A DNA stretch of 64,000 nucleotides from Paraburkholderia hayleyella (GTDB lineage: Bacteria > Pseudomonadota > Gammaproteobacteria > Burkholderiales > Burkholderiaceae), in assembly GCF_009455685.1 (NCBI RefSeq), contig NZ_QPES01000001.1, positions 1,922,001 to 1,986,000 of the forward strand. Reading direction: 5' to 3'. The notes beneath the pieces are model-generated. The model made no database searches. It was not told the origin of the DNA and saw nothing but the letters and a program-made list of their open reading frames with translations. How positions within the stretch are numbered: the first letter of the stretch is position 1; every line of letters starts with the position of its first letter. Position numbers and translations under genes: made by a program. This document shows, piece after piece, positions 24,617 through 34,467 of this stretch.

Positions 24617-27600
24617 TTACCCCAGCCAGCGCCGCGCATTCTGGAACACACGCATCCACGGGCTGCCATCGCCCTTGCCGGCCGCGCGCCAGTCATCTGG
24701 ATGCCAGCTCATCTGCACCGTGCGGTGGACCCGCTCCATATGCGGCATCAGCACCGTGAAACGGCCATCGGCCGTGGTGACCGAGGTCATCCCCTCCGGC
24801 GAACCATTCGGATTGAACGGATATTGCTCGCTCACCTGGCCGCGATGATCGACGTAGCGCATGGCCACCGCGACACGCTTCGCATCGCCTTGCTGCGAGA
24901 AATCCGCGAACCCTTCGCCATGCGCGACCGCCACAGGAATACGCGAGCCCTCCATCCCCGTGAAAAAGAGCGAGGGCGAATCCGCGATTTCGACTAGCGA
25001 AAACCGCGCTTCGAACTGCTCCGACTGGTTGCGCGTGAATTTGGGCCATGCCTCGCCGCCCGGGATCATCGCGGCAAGATTGCTCATCATCTGGCAGCCG
25101 TTGCAAATGCCTAGTCCAAACGTGTCCTGACGGCCAAAGAAGGTGGCAAACATCTCCGCGAGGCGCGCATTGAACAGAATCGTTTTGGCCCAGCCTTCGC
25201 CCGCCCCGAGCACATCGCCATAAGAAAACCCGCCGCAGGCCACGGCTCCAGCGAAGTCAGCCAGATCGGCCCGCCCGGCCAGCAAGTCGCTCATATGCAC
25301 GTCATGCGCGTCGAAACCGGCACGGTCGAACGCATACGCTGTCTCGAGATGCGAGTTCACGCCCTGCTCGCGCAGGATCGCCACGCGCGGCCGCGCACCC
25401 ACGCCGATGAACGGCGCGGCGACGTCTTGCGCCGGATCGAAGCTGAGATGCGGGGTGAGGCCGGGATCGGTGGCGTCGAGTAGCGCGTCGAACTCAGCAT
25501 CCGCGCAAGCCGGGTTATCGCGCAACCGCGCAATACGCCAGCTGACTTCGCTCCAGATGCGTTGCAGCTCGCTACGCGGCGCATCGTAGATTTTTTTCGC
25601 ATCGCGGTGAATCTCGATGACGTCGCGCTCGTTTGGCTTGCCGATCACGTGCGAACACACCGCCAGGCCATGCTCGCGCAGCACGCCCATGACCCTGTCG
25701 CGCTCGCTGGCGCGCACCTGGATCACCGCGCCCAGCTCTTCGGCGAAAAGCGCCCGCAAGGTGCGGTCCTCACGCCGGCCGCTGGTCTGTTTGGCCCAGT
25801 CCTTGGCATCGCCGTAATCGGATTCGTGGTTCGGATCGAGCGTCAGCATGTCGACGTTCAGCGAGACCCCGACGTGCCCGGCAAAAGCCATCTCGCACAC
25901 CGTCGCCCACAAGCCGCCGTCCGAGCGGTCGTGATACGCGAGCAGTTGTCCTTCGTGGTTCAGCGACTGGATTGCCGCGAAAAAGCGCTTCAGATCCTCG
26001 GGGTCGTCAACGTCCGGCGTGACATCGCCCACTTGCTGCGAGACCTGCGCGAGGATGCTGCCCCCCAGACGATGCTGGCCGCGCCCGAGATCAATGGCAA
26101 TCAGCACGGTGTCGCCCACCTCGCTGGCACGGCGCAATTGCGGTGTCAGGTGACGGCGCACATCGGTGACTGGCGCGAACGCCGAAATCACCAGCGACAC
26201 TGGCGCAATCACTTCTTTCGCCACGCCGTGTTCATCCCATTGCGTGCGCATCGACAGGGAATCCTTGCCCACCGGGATGCCAATGCCGAGTGCGGGGCAA
26301 AGCTCCATGCCAATCGCGCGCACCGTGTCGTAGAGCGCGGCGTCTTCGCCGCTGCTGCCGCATGCGGCCATCCAGTTGGCGGACAGCTTGAGCTTGTCGA
26401 GCGTAGCGATCGGGGCTGCCGCGATGTTCGTGATGGCTTCGCCGACCGCCATGCGGCCCGAGGCTGCCGGATTGATCACGGCGAGCGGCGCGCGCTCCGC
26501 CATGGTCATCGCTTCGCCGCCAAACCCGGCGTAATCGGTGTTGGTGATCGCACAATCGGCGACCGGCACTTGCCACGGCCCCACCATTTGATCGCGCGCG
26601 GTCATGCCCCCTACCGAGCGGTCGCCAATCGTAATCAGAAAGCCCTTGCTGGCCACGGTCGGGTGCCGCAGCACGCTGGCTGCGAGTTCCGCCAGAACGA
26701 GGCCCGTGACATCGACCGGCACCAGGGCGGTGGCAACGCGGCTGACATCGCGCTGCATGCGCGGGGCGCGGCCCAGCAGCACGTCCATCGGCATATCGAC
26801 CGGCTGGGGCGCATCGGGGTCGCGCGCATCCGCATCGATCAGCTTGAGCTGACGCTCGGCGGTTGCCACGCCGATCACCGCGAACGGGCAGCGCTCGCGC
26901 TCGCAGATCGCGGCAAAAGCCGGGAAATCGGCCGGCGAGAGCGCCAGCACATAACGTTCTTGCGCTTCGTTGGACCAGATCTCGCGCGGCGACAAACCGC
27001 TTTCTTCAAGGGGAATCTGCCGCAGCTCGAAGCGCGCGCCCTTGCCCGCGCCATCCACCAGTTCGGGAAAGGCATTCGACAAGCCGCCCGCGCCGACATC
27101 GTGAATGCTCAGGATCGGGTTGCGCTCGCCCAGTTGCCAGCAGGCGTTGATGACCTCTTGCGCGCGCCGCTCGATCTCGGGGTTGCCGCGCTGCACGGAA
27201 TCGAAATCGAGTTCAGCGGTATTGGCGCCCGTCGCCATCGAACTGGCCGCGCCGCCGCCCATGCCGATGCGCATGCCGGGGCCGCCGATCTGGATCAGGA
27301 GCGTGTCTGGCGGCAGATCGTGCTTGTGCGTATGCGCGTCGGAAATATTGCCGATGCCGCCCGCGATCATGATCGGCTTGTGATAGCCGCGCACGCGGCC
27401 CGCGACGTTTTGTTCGTAAGTGCGGAAATAGCCGCCCAGGTTGGGCCGGCCGAATTCGTTATTGAATGCCGCGCCACCCAACGGCCCGTCAATCATGATG
27501 TGCAGCGGTGAGGCAATGCGCTCCGGGCGACCATACGGCAGGTGGCTCGCGGCGCCACCGACACCCCGTTCAGCGAGTGGCTGGGCCGCATCGCGGGCGG

Positions 27601-28708
27601 TTTCCCAGGCTTCGGGCGCACCTGGCAGCACGAGATTCGAGACGCTGAAACCCGCCAGACCGGCCTTGGGCCGCGCCCCGCGCCCCGTTGCCCCTTCGTC
27701 GCGGATCTCGCCGCCCGCGCCGGTTGCCGCCCCGGGAAAAGGCGCGATGGCCGTGGGATGGTTATGGGTTTCGACCTTCATCAGCGTGTGCGTCAGCTCG
27801 ACGTGACGGCCATAGCGCTCGGCGGGGCCGTTGGCGTCAGCCGCCGGACGCGGGAACCAGCGTTCGGCCAGCGCACCCGCCATGATCGCGGAGTTATCCG
27901 AATACGCGACGATCGTGCCCTGCGGGCTGAGCTTCTCGGTATTGCGGATCATGGCGAACAGCGACAGGTCCTGGGCTTCGCCATCAATCGACCATTGCGC
28001 GTTGAAAATCTTGTGGCGGCAATGCTCGCTGTTTGCCTGGGCGAACATCATCAGTTCGACATCAGTCGGATCGCGTTGCAACGTGGTGAAAGCCTCGACC
28101 AGGTAGTCGATTTCGTCCGGGGCGAGCGCGAGGCCGAGTTCGGTATTGGCGGCTTCGAGCGCCGCGCGCCCTTGCGCCAGCACGCCGACGGTTTGCAGCG
28201 GCCGCGCGGGCAGCACATCGAAGAGGTGCAGCGCGTGTTCGCGCGAGGGCGCGAGACTCTCGGTCATGCGGTCATGCAGGGCCGCCGCGACGGCTTCGCG
28301 GGCGGCGGGTGGCAAGACCTTCTTGCCACCGAGCAGCCCGCTTTTGAGGATCACGGTGTATTCAATACCGCGCTCGATACGGTGTATCTGGGTCAGGCCG
28401 CAGTGCTGCGCGATATCGGTGGCCTTGCTCGCCCAGGGCGATACCGTGCCAAAGCGCGGCACTACCAGAAAATGCTCGCTCGTGCCGCGCGTGCTGTTTT
28501 CAGGGGGTAACGGGTTACCGTAATGCAGCAGCGCCTCGACGCGAGCGCGCTCGCTATCCGCGAGTGGCGCGCGCGCCTGCACAAAATGCAGATACTGGCC
28601 GCGCACGCCGGCAATGCTGGCGTCGATCTGGGAGAGCGTTTCGAGCAGACGGGCCTGACGAAAACCGGAAAGGGCCGAAGCACCGGGAATACACAAGAAA
28701 TGGGCCAT
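24617..28708 (-). CDS. purL: Phosphoribosylformylglycinamidine synthase
   Basis: A 1363-residue large-type PurL (FGAM synthetase), full length. It has the N-terminal PurS-like part, two AIRS-like ATP-binding repeats (ANSEHCRHKIFN, ETHNHPTAIAPFPGAATG, MGGGAASS), and a C-terminal class I glutaminase with the nucleophile in GICNGCQMMSNL and His in VAHGEGFADF. It makes FGAM from FGAR, glutamine and ATP in purine synthesis. Several GC-rich antisense frames over it are shadows. Confidence 0.98.
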   Translation of the reverse strand: MAHFLCIPGASALSGFRQARLLETLSQIDASIAGVRGQYLHFVQARAPLADSERARVEALLHYGNPLPPENSTRGTSEHFLVVPRFGTVSPWASKATDIAQHCGLTQIHRIERGIEYTVILKSGLLGGKKVLPPAAREAVAAALHDRMTESLAPSREHALHLFDVLPARPLQTVGVLAQGRAALEAANTELGLALAPDEIDYLVEAFTTLQRDPTDVELMMFAQANSEHCRHKIFNAQWSIDGEAQDLSLFAMIRNTEKLSPQGTIVAYSDNSAIMAGALAERWFPRPAADANGPAERYGRHVELTHTLMKVETHNHPTAIAPFPGAATGAGGEIRDEGATGRGARPKAGLAGFSVSNLVLPGAPEAWETARDAAQPLAERGVGGAASHLPYGRPERIASPLHIMIDGPLGGAAFNNEFGRPNLGGYFRTYEQNVAGRVRGYHKPIMIAGGIGNISDAHTHKHDLPPDTLLIQIGGPGMRIGMGGGAASSMATGANTAELDFDSVQRGNPEIERRAQEVINACWQLGERNPILSIHDVGAGGLSNAFPELVDGAGKGARFELRQIPLEESGLSPREIWSNEAQERYVLALSPADFPAFAAICERERCPFAVIGVATAERQLKLIDADARDPDAPQPVDMPMDVLLGRAPRMQRDVSRVATALVPVDVTGLVLAELAASVLRHPTVASKGFLITIGDRSVGGMTARDQMVGPWQVPVADCAITNTDYAGFGGEAMTMAERAPLAVINPAASGRMAVGEAITNIAAAPIATLDKLKLSANWMAACGSSGEDAALYDTVRAIGMELCPALGIGIPVGKDSLSMRTQWDEHGVAKEVIAPVSLVISAFAPVTDVRRHLTPQLRRASEVGDTVLIAIDLGRGQHRLGGSILAQVSQQVGDVTPDVDDPEDLKRFFAAIQSLNHEGQLLAYHDRSDGGLWATVCEMAFAGHVGVSLNVDMLTLDPNHESDYGDAKDWAKQTSGRREDRTLRALFAEELGAVIQVRASERDRVMGVLREHGLAVCSHVIGKPNERDVIEIHRDAKKIYDAPRSELQRIWSEVSWRIARLRDNPACADAEFDALLDATDPGLTPHLSFDPAQDVAAPFIGVGARPRVAILREQGVNSHLETAYAFDRAGFDAHDVHMSDLLAGRADLADFAGAVACGGFSYGDVLGAGEGWAKTILFNARLAEMFATFFGRQDTFGLGICNGCQMMSNLAAMIPGGEAWPKFTRNQSEQFEARFSLVEIADSPSLFFTGMEGSRIPVAVAHGEGFADFSQQGDAKRVAVAMRYVDHRGQVSEQYPFNPNGSPEGMTSVTTADGRFTVLMPHMERVHRTVQMSWHPDDWRAAGKGDGSPWMRVFQNARRWLG

Positions 28709-29302
28709 GGACAGGAGGTGACGTCGATGAGTCGCGCATGCAGGCGACGGGGTGAGGCGGAAGGAAGAACGCGATTATACCTGCGAATATCGGGCTGATT
28801 GCGGGGTATTCATGGCCGGTTCGGCCTGTTCATGGGGTGAAACCGGCTTGATGCGGCGCGCCTGGTCTGGGTCCTGGCCCTGGCCCTGGCCCTGGGTCCT
28901 TGCCCTTGTCCGCGGCTTTTTAATCGGGGTGCGGATTCAGCAATCGGCTTTTCTTGCCTTTAATTGTCCCAAAGCCGTGGATTTCCTCTGTCTCCCAGTC
29001 CCTTATAGCCCCACCCGCAGCCCCACCCACCGCTCCACCCACCGCTCCACCCACCGCTCCACCCACCGCTCCACCCACCGCTCCACGTTCCGTGCCGCTG
29101 CGGCATGGCGCAACCCGGCACCTCAGGCGCAGGCCCCCTCGCGGCATGGGCGCTTGATTGGCTGCTATCATGCGCGCTTATAGCAGACCCGATCAGCGCT
29201 GGCCGCCGTGTCTCGTTAATCCGTTGCAGTCGACGCCCATCACGTTTGCGGCAACCTCCCGCAATGTCAAGCTGCTCCACCAGCAAACCAAATCAGTCAA
29301 AC
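28709..29302. other. Intergenic region between divergent purL and dadA-like gene
   Basis: These 594 bp hold no credible gene. They contain a (TGGCCC)n tract near 28871-28895 and a 12-bp tandem array at 29019-29086. The array gives repetitive ORFs on both strands that I reject. Promoters of purL and the oxidoreductase gene should be here, but I could not place them. Confidence 0.6.
29019..29086. repeat. 12-bp tandem repeat array (unit cgctccacccac)
   Basis: About five and a half head-to-tail copies of a 12-bp unit, preceded by one or two degenerate copies. There are no spacers, so it is not a CRISPR array. Copy number is likely to vary by slippage. It sits about 220 bp upstream of the dadA-like start. 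Confidence 0.85.
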
Positions 29303-30607
29303 ATGGATGTCATCGTCATTGGCGGCGGAATCGCCGGGATCGCCACCGCTTATCAGTTGCGTGCGGCCGGACACCGGGTGTGTGTCATCGAACGCCACGC
29401 CACCGCCGCGCAGGGCGCCACGTATGGCCATAGCGGCGTGGTGCTGCCCTCTCCGCTCGACGTCTGGTTCGGACCGACTTTCATGCGTCATCGGCTGGGC
29501 GCGAAAAACGGCGTGCTGCGCAAGACCGGCTTCAACCGCGCGGCAAGTTCGTTCGTGCGGCGCCTGAACGTCTTGCATGCGCCCACTGAATTCAGCCAGC
29601 AATATGACCGCTTGCGGCCGCTGATCGAAACCGCCCGCGAAGCGATGACGGATATCGAAAGCCGTTTTTCGCTTGAATTCGAACAGGCCAGCGATCTGCT
29701 TTATCTGGTGCGCGGCGCACAGGAATGGAAGCTGACCGAACCCGCGCTGGATCTGCTGCGGCAATACGAAATCCCGCATCAGGTGCTCAGCGCGGCGCAA
29801 TGCGTGGAACTCGAACATGCCGTGCCCGCCGAGCCGGATTTCGCGGGCGGCGTGAGGCTGGCAACCGAGCGCACGGCGAATTGCCCGCTCTTTACCAAAC
29901 TGCTCAAACTGGTGCTGGATGCGCAGGGTGGCGTGCAGTTTCACTTTGGCCGCGAAGTCACCGGGCTGCGGCTCGAGTCCAGCCATGCCGCCGTTGAACT
30001 GGCGCCACGGCCTGATGAAGCGCAACGCTCGCGCGAGGTCGAAGTGATCCGGGCCGATGCGATCGTGATCGCCGCGGGCACGGGCAGCCTGCCCCTGCTG
30101 GAGCGCCATGGCGTCAGGCTGCCGCTGCATCCGCTGCGCCTGCATACGCTGGTCGCACCGATCGCCCACGAGGAATGCGCCCCGCACCGCACGGTCATCG
30201 ACGCGATCAAACGCATCGCCATCACGCGCATGAACCATCGGCTGCGCATTGCGGGCGCGGCCGTACTGCAAAGCGCCATTCAAACCAGCAAGCCGCTCGA
30301 CCCTGCTCTCTTCGAAGAAGCCCTTGCCCTGCTGGGCCAGGCCACGCACGACTGGGTTCCCGGCGCGGCCAAAATTTCCGCGGCGCTGCCCTGGCAAGGT
30401 GTGAAGCTGTTATCCCCCGATGGCTTGCCGGCGGTCGGCAAGATCCTGCATCCACGGCTCTTTATGAATGCAGGACACGGGCCCGCGGGCTGGGGGCTGG
30501 CGTGCGGCACGGCCAAAGTCATTGCTGCGCTGGTCTCGGGCACGACGCCTGAGGTGCCTGCCGATACGCTCGCGGCACTCCAGCCCGAACGTTTTTTGCC
30601 TGCTTGA
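29303..30607 (+). CDS. FAD-dependent oxidoreductase, D-amino-acid dehydrogenase (DadA)-like
   Basis: A 434-residue DAO-fold flavoprotein from the ATG at 29303. The dinucleotide-binding motif (MDVIVIGGGIAGIATAYQL) is at the very N-terminus with an Arg/Glu-containing second strand (VCVIERH). The C-terminal FAD motif is GHGPAGWGLACG. It probably oxidises a D-amino acid or similar amine and passes electrons to the respiratory chain. Its last 1074 bp are duplicated at 33341-34414. This is the only complete copy. Confidence 0.9.
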   Translation: MDVIVIGGGIAGIATAYQLRAAGHRVCVIERHATAAQGATYGHSGVVLPSPLDVWFGPTFMRHRLGAKNGVLRKTGFNRAASSFVRRLNVLHAPTEFSQQYDRLRPLIETAREAMTDIESRFSLEFEQASDLLYLVRGAQEWKLTEPALDLLRQYEIPHQVLSAAQCVELEHAVPAEPDFAGGVRLATERTANCPLFTKLLKLVLDAQGGVQFHFGREVTGLRLESSHAAVELAPRPDEAQRSREVEVIRADAIVIAAGTGSLPLLERHGVRLPLHPLRLHTLVAPIAHEECAPHRTVIDAIKRIAITRMNHRLRIAGAAVLQSAIQTSKPLDPALFEEALALLGQATHDWVPGAAKISAALPWQGVKLLSPDGLPAVGKILHPRLFMNAGHGPAGWGLACGTAKVIAALVSGTTPEVPADTLAALQPERFLPA

Positions 30608-30660
30608 GACCGGTTCAGGCTCAAAACAATGGGCGCACAACGTTTGGCGAAGACGCTGCC

Positions 30661-32814
30661 TCAATGCTGTCCATTGAGATAGTCGGTCAATGAGATAAAT
30701 TGAATAGGCTTGCCCTTAAGCTTATCCTCTACCTGTTTTTCGAGTACTTTAATATATGCCTGTACCGCAGCATCTTTACGGTCAATCAAGCCATTGAATT
30801 CCTTGAAATATAATTTCCATTGCCATTCAAGCGAGACAAACAGCGCCCTGATTGCTAAATAAGTACTGGCTGGATCGATTTTTTGCACTGCACCTTCTGT
30901 ATTTTCATACAGCTCCACAGAAGCGTTCTCCTGAAATTTTATAAATTCATTGAAAGCAGAAAGCTTATCATTCGCTTCTACTTTTTTTGGAAATACGCCA
31001 GAAACCCAATGAGGATAGGTTTTTTTTGCACCGAAAATAGGCGACTTTGCTTCAGGCGGCGAGATCTCATATTCCGCATCCAAAATCAACCTGTATTTTT
31101 CGATTATCTCTTTTTTAATACTTGCAAATTTTTCATATGTGGGAAAGAAATTGGGCCTATCCATATCAGAAATATAAATACCCCCTTTTGCCAAATCCGC
31201 GGCATTTAAAAAATTAATGTAGTTAAGTATTAAATTTTCTTTATGATCAATTCTGAAATTTTCAGAGAAATACTTATAATCCATTCGAATCCCTCTTCTT
31301 GAGATATTTTCAATGTAAGCCTCAACATTAACTTTCAAATCACTGTAATTTTCCATGAAATACTCCAGTGTGAAATCGGGAAGCGCCAGCCCGAAATCCG
31401 CCGCGAAATCAAAAATCTCGAAATATCTTGCAAGAAGCAAATTAGCATCATTATTTTTTTCAAAAGTATCCTGAAAACAGCCGGGTGCCCAGGATAATGA
31501 TTTTCCAGAAATATCATACGCAACCCGAAGGGCTTGCCAATATCGCTGGCTGATCTTGTTTTTTTCGACATGCTTCAGCACTTTTTGAATAACCGAGCTG
31601 TCCGGAGCATGGGCGCCTTCCAATATTTCCCCGGGAGTTAACTTAATCAGTTTGAAACGCGGATCTGTTTCCTTCACGTTTTGTGTATTGACCGCCTCTG
31701 CGAATTTCGGATTCAACGGCAAGTCATTAATTTCACCAATCAGATTTTCAGCTTCCCTGATGGAATAATATTCATCCAGCGGGTCGCTCACGATGAAATG
31801 CCAGCGGCATTTAGAATTCCGGATGAGTTTCGGCGGAATTTCAAAATCTATAATTCCAAGATAGTTTTTATAATCGGCGCGCACGGTTATTCTAAGTTCC
31901 TCCCGTGCTTGCCTGTCTATTCCAGTTTGCTTTAAAATCAAGCTGTTGATTTTATCAATTTCAGCGGATCTTGCACCATCATATTTCCTGTTGAATATGT
32001 CGAGCGCGGACTCACGCTTATGATTTGGCAATCTTGGCTCCGCACCCGCCTCAAGCAGCTTGAGAAACAAATCCAGGCGTTCACGTTCAGCGAAGTGACA
32101 CAGCAGTGTATTGTTATGAAAATCATTCAGGCCGGAATTGAGGAAAATCCATTTTTTATCAGCTGACAGCTGCCCGTTTACTTTTGCATAGATTTCGAGT
32201 AATTCGTAAAAGTCTTTTTCATTAGAATCATCGCTGATATAAAAAATATCACACAGACGAAACTCTCCATTGAGCAACATCTTTTCCACGCGATCTTTAT
32301 TTTTTATAATTCTACCGCTTAACCCAATCCATTTGGCTGCTTTATAAGAGGGCTTTTCTTGTTTGCCTGTTTTTCCAGATCCGCTGGTCGTTGTTGTAGT
32401 CGTTGTAGTCGTTGTTGTCGTGGTGGTAGTTGTTTGTTTGGGCCCGGTATCCTGGGTTGCCGTCACGGCATTGCCCAGCTTCGAATCACCCGATTCTCCC
32501 TGCGACACGTCCTTGTTATAAGCAAGCGGGTGAATACCAATACTATTTTTATAATCACCCTGCCGGGTGACGGATGATGTCAAATTCTCGATTTGACACA
32601 TCGCTCCCAAGAGCGTAGGAAGAAAATTCAGTGCCGCGGGTTTTTGGGGAGTAGATGCCGCGGGTTTTGGGGGAGTAGATGCCGCGGGTTTATTGGAACT
32701 GATTTTATGAGTCATTTTTAATTTATCAAGATAGAAACATTTTATTAAATAGAAATCACGCATTGCGCTATTCCCGTGCTGAATTAAGTGACCAGTTGAC
32801 ATAAAACGTTCCAT
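30661..32814 (-). CDS. Large AT-rich ankyrin-containing protein, effector-like (copy 1)
   Basis: A 717-residue protein starting at the ATG at 32814, supported by AAGAGG seven bases upstream. The N-terminus is Ser/Thr/Pro/Lys-rich with AAST-P-KP repeats, then a run of 17 threonines. An ankyrin-like pair follows at about residues 225-290 (NTLLCHFAERERLDLFLKLL, then LEAGAEPRLPNHKRESALDI). The long C-terminal part is helical and unrecognised. There is no Sec signal. AT-richness, a disordered polar N-terminus and ankyrin repeats are typical of secreted host-directed effectors, but no secretion route is shown. It lies opposite in strand to both neighbours. Confidence 0.7.
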   Translation of the reverse strand: MERFMSTGHLIQHGNSAMRDFYLIKCFYLDKLKMTHKISSNKPAASTPPKPAASTPQKPAALNFLPTLLGAMCQIENLTSSVTRQGDYKNSIGIHPLAYNKDVSQGESGDSKLGNAVTATQDTGPKQTTTTTTTTTTTTTTTTSGSGKTGKQEKPSYKAAKWIGLSGRIIKNKDRVEKMLLNGEFRLCDIFYISDDSNEKDFYELLEIYAKVNGQLSADKKWIFLNSGLNDFHNNTLLCHFAERERLDLFLKLLEAGAEPRLPNHKRESALDIFNRKYDGARSAEIDKINSLILKQTGIDRQAREELRITVRADYKNYLGIIDFEIPPKLIRNSKCRWHFIVSDPLDEYYSIREAENLIGEINDLPLNPKFAEAVNTQNVKETDPRFKLIKLTPGEILEGAHAPDSSVIQKVLKHVEKNKISQRYWQALRVAYDISGKSLSWAPGCFQDTFEKNNDANLLLARYFEIFDFAADFGLALPDFTLEYFMENYSDLKVNVEAYIENISRRGIRMDYKYFSENFRIDHKENLILNYINFLNAADLAKGGIYISDMDRPNFFPTYEKFASIKKEIIEKYRLILDAEYEISPPEAKSPIFGAKKTYPHWVSGVFPKKVEANDKLSAFNEFIKFQENASVELYENTEGAVQKIDPASTYLAIRALFVSLEWQWKLYFKEFNGLIDRKDAAVQAYIKVLEKQVEDKLKGKPIQFISLTDYLNGQH

Positions 32815-32823
32815 GCCAGGGCC

Positions 32824-32848
32824 TCTTGATCTTGATCTTGATCTTGAG
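32824..32848. repeat. Hexanucleotide repeat (ttgatc) upstream of effector-like copy 1
   Basis: About three to four copies of ttgatc lie directly beside the ribosome-binding region of the copy-1 gene. Copy 2 has two fewer units at the same place (near 36826), which accounts for the 12-bp difference between start-codon spacings. The tract could change by slippage. Confidence 0.75.
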
Positions 32849-32991
32849 CATGTGAAGTGACGGGGTGGCGCTTTGGGATTGGATGGCCAAGGCCAGGAAA
32901 AAGCAGAAAAATACGGCTCTTGTCAGTCAGCCTGTGCATGCCGCGTTCCATGGCATTACCATGAAAAATTCCTGCCCCCGCGTCCGCCCTC

Positions 32992-33396
32992 ATGACTGAC
33001 ACGCCATCCCCCTTGCCTGCTTTGCCTGCTGAATCTCACGCGGCCTTCGAGGCCGAACCGGATGCCCGGACGGCTGCCTTTTTTGCCGTACTCGGCCAGC
33101 CCGTGCCGTTATGCAGTCAGGCTGCCTTGCGCCAGCTTGAAACCCAGGCCGCTGCGACCTTGCCGCCGCATACGTTGATGGCGCGGGCCGGATGGGCGGC
33201 GGCACAGTTTCTGCGCGAGCGCCTGGCTCACGCTGAAGCCGGCGCCGCGGCTCAGCCGGTCTGGATCGTCGTGGGCCCGGGCAACAATGGCGGCGATGCG
33301 CTCGTGATGGCGACCGAGCTGCACCGCACCGGGGTGCCCGAACCGCGCGGCAAGTTCGTTCGTGCGGCGTCTGAGCGTCTTGCATGCGCCCACTGA
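32992..33396 (+). pseudogene. Truncated nnr copy (N-terminal fragment)
   Basis: The first 116 codons match the start of the complete nnr gene at 36982 except for a few substitutions; the reading frame then crosses the duplication joint at 33340/33341 and ends after 18 unrelated codons. It retains the GPGNNGGDA motif of the epimerase domain but lacks the rest of that domain and the whole dehydratase domain, so it is probably inactive. Confidence 0.9.
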
Positions 33397-34414
33397 ATTC
33401 AGCCAGCAATATGACCGCTTGCGGCCGCTGATCGAAACCGCCCGCGAAGCGATGGCGGATATCGAAAGCCGTTTTTCGCTTGAATTCGAACAGGCCAGCG
33501 ATCTGCTTTATCTGGTGCGCGGCGCACAGGAATGGAAGCTGACCGAACCCGCGCTGGATCTGCTGCGGCAATACGAAATCCCGCATCAGGTGCTCAGCGC
33601 GGCGCAATGCGTGGAACTCGAACATGCCGTGCCCGCCGAGCCGGATTTCGCGGGCGGCGTGAGGCTGGCAACCGGGCGCACGGCGAATTGCCCGCTCTTT
33701 ACCAAACTGCTCAAACTGGTGCTGGATGCGCAGGGTGGCGTGCAGTTTCACTTTGGCCGCGAAGTCACCGGGCTGCGGCTCGAGTCCAGCCATGCCGCCG
33801 TTGAACTGGCGCCACGGCCTGATGAAGCGCAACGCTCGCGCGAGGTCGAAGTGATCCGGGCCGATGCGATCGTGATCGCCGCGGGCACGGGCAGCCTGCC
33901 CCTGCTGGAGCGCCATGGCGCCAGGCTGCCGCTGCATCCGCTGCGCCTGCACACGCTGGTCGCACCGATCGCTCACGAGGAATGCGCCCCGCACCGCACG
34001 GTCATCGACGCGATCAAACGCATCGCCATCACGCGCATGAACCATCGGCTGCGCATTGCGGGCGCGGCCGTACTGCAAAGCGCCATTCAAACCAGCAAGC
34101 CGCTCGACCCTGCTCTCTTCGAAGAAGCCCTTGCCCTGCTGGGCCAGGCCACGCACGACTGGGTTCCCGGCGCGGCCAAAATTTCCGCGGCGCTGCCCTG
34201 GCAAGGCGTGAAGCTGTTATCCCCCGATGGCTTGCCGGCGGTCGGCAAGATCCTGCATCCACGGCTCTTTATGAATGCAGGACACGGGCCCGCAGGCTGG
34301 GGGCTGGCGTGCGGCACGGCCAAAGTCATTGCTGCGCTGGTCTCGGGTACGACGCCTGAGGTGCCTGCCGATACGCTCGCGGCACTCCAGCCCGAACGTT
34401 TTTTGCCTGCTTGA
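33341..34414 (+). pseudogene. 5'-truncated dadA-like copy
   Basis: This corresponds to codons 78-434 of the complete gene at 29303. The FAD-binding N-terminus is missing. An open frame from a GTG at 33362 (350 codons) stays intact to the same stop, which shows the duplication is recent or only weakly decayed. Without the Rossmann motif it should not work as a dehydrogenase. Confidence 0.92.
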
Positions 34415-34467
34415 GACCGGTTCAGGCTCAAAACAATGGGCGCACAACGTTTGGCGAAGACGCTGCC

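Larger units (their letters stand above)
29534..33340. repeat. Tandem duplication, copy 1 (3807 bp)
   Basis: This segment runs from inside the dadA-like gene, through the first effector-like gene, to codon 116 of the first nnr copy. The same arrangement repeats directly from 33341. The novel junction is between 33340 and 33341, where nnr sequence (ggggtgcccg) jumps to dadA-like sequence (aaccgcgcgg). No insertion sequence or obvious microhomology is at the joint. Confidence 0.95.

Noticed and set aside
25562..27511. 649-codon open frame antisense to purL
   Set aside because: It is a GC-rich shadow: Arg/His/Ala-rich, no ribosome site, no recognisable domain, and it lies wholly over a certain purL.
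29019..29086. CRISPR-like array
   Set aside because: The units are 12 bp and contiguous without spacers, and no cas gene is present.
28920..29286. Repetitive ORFs across the 12-bp array, including GWSGGWSGG-type and TAPPTAPP-type proteins
   Set aside because: They arise from the tandem array being open in all frames; no ribosome sites or homology.
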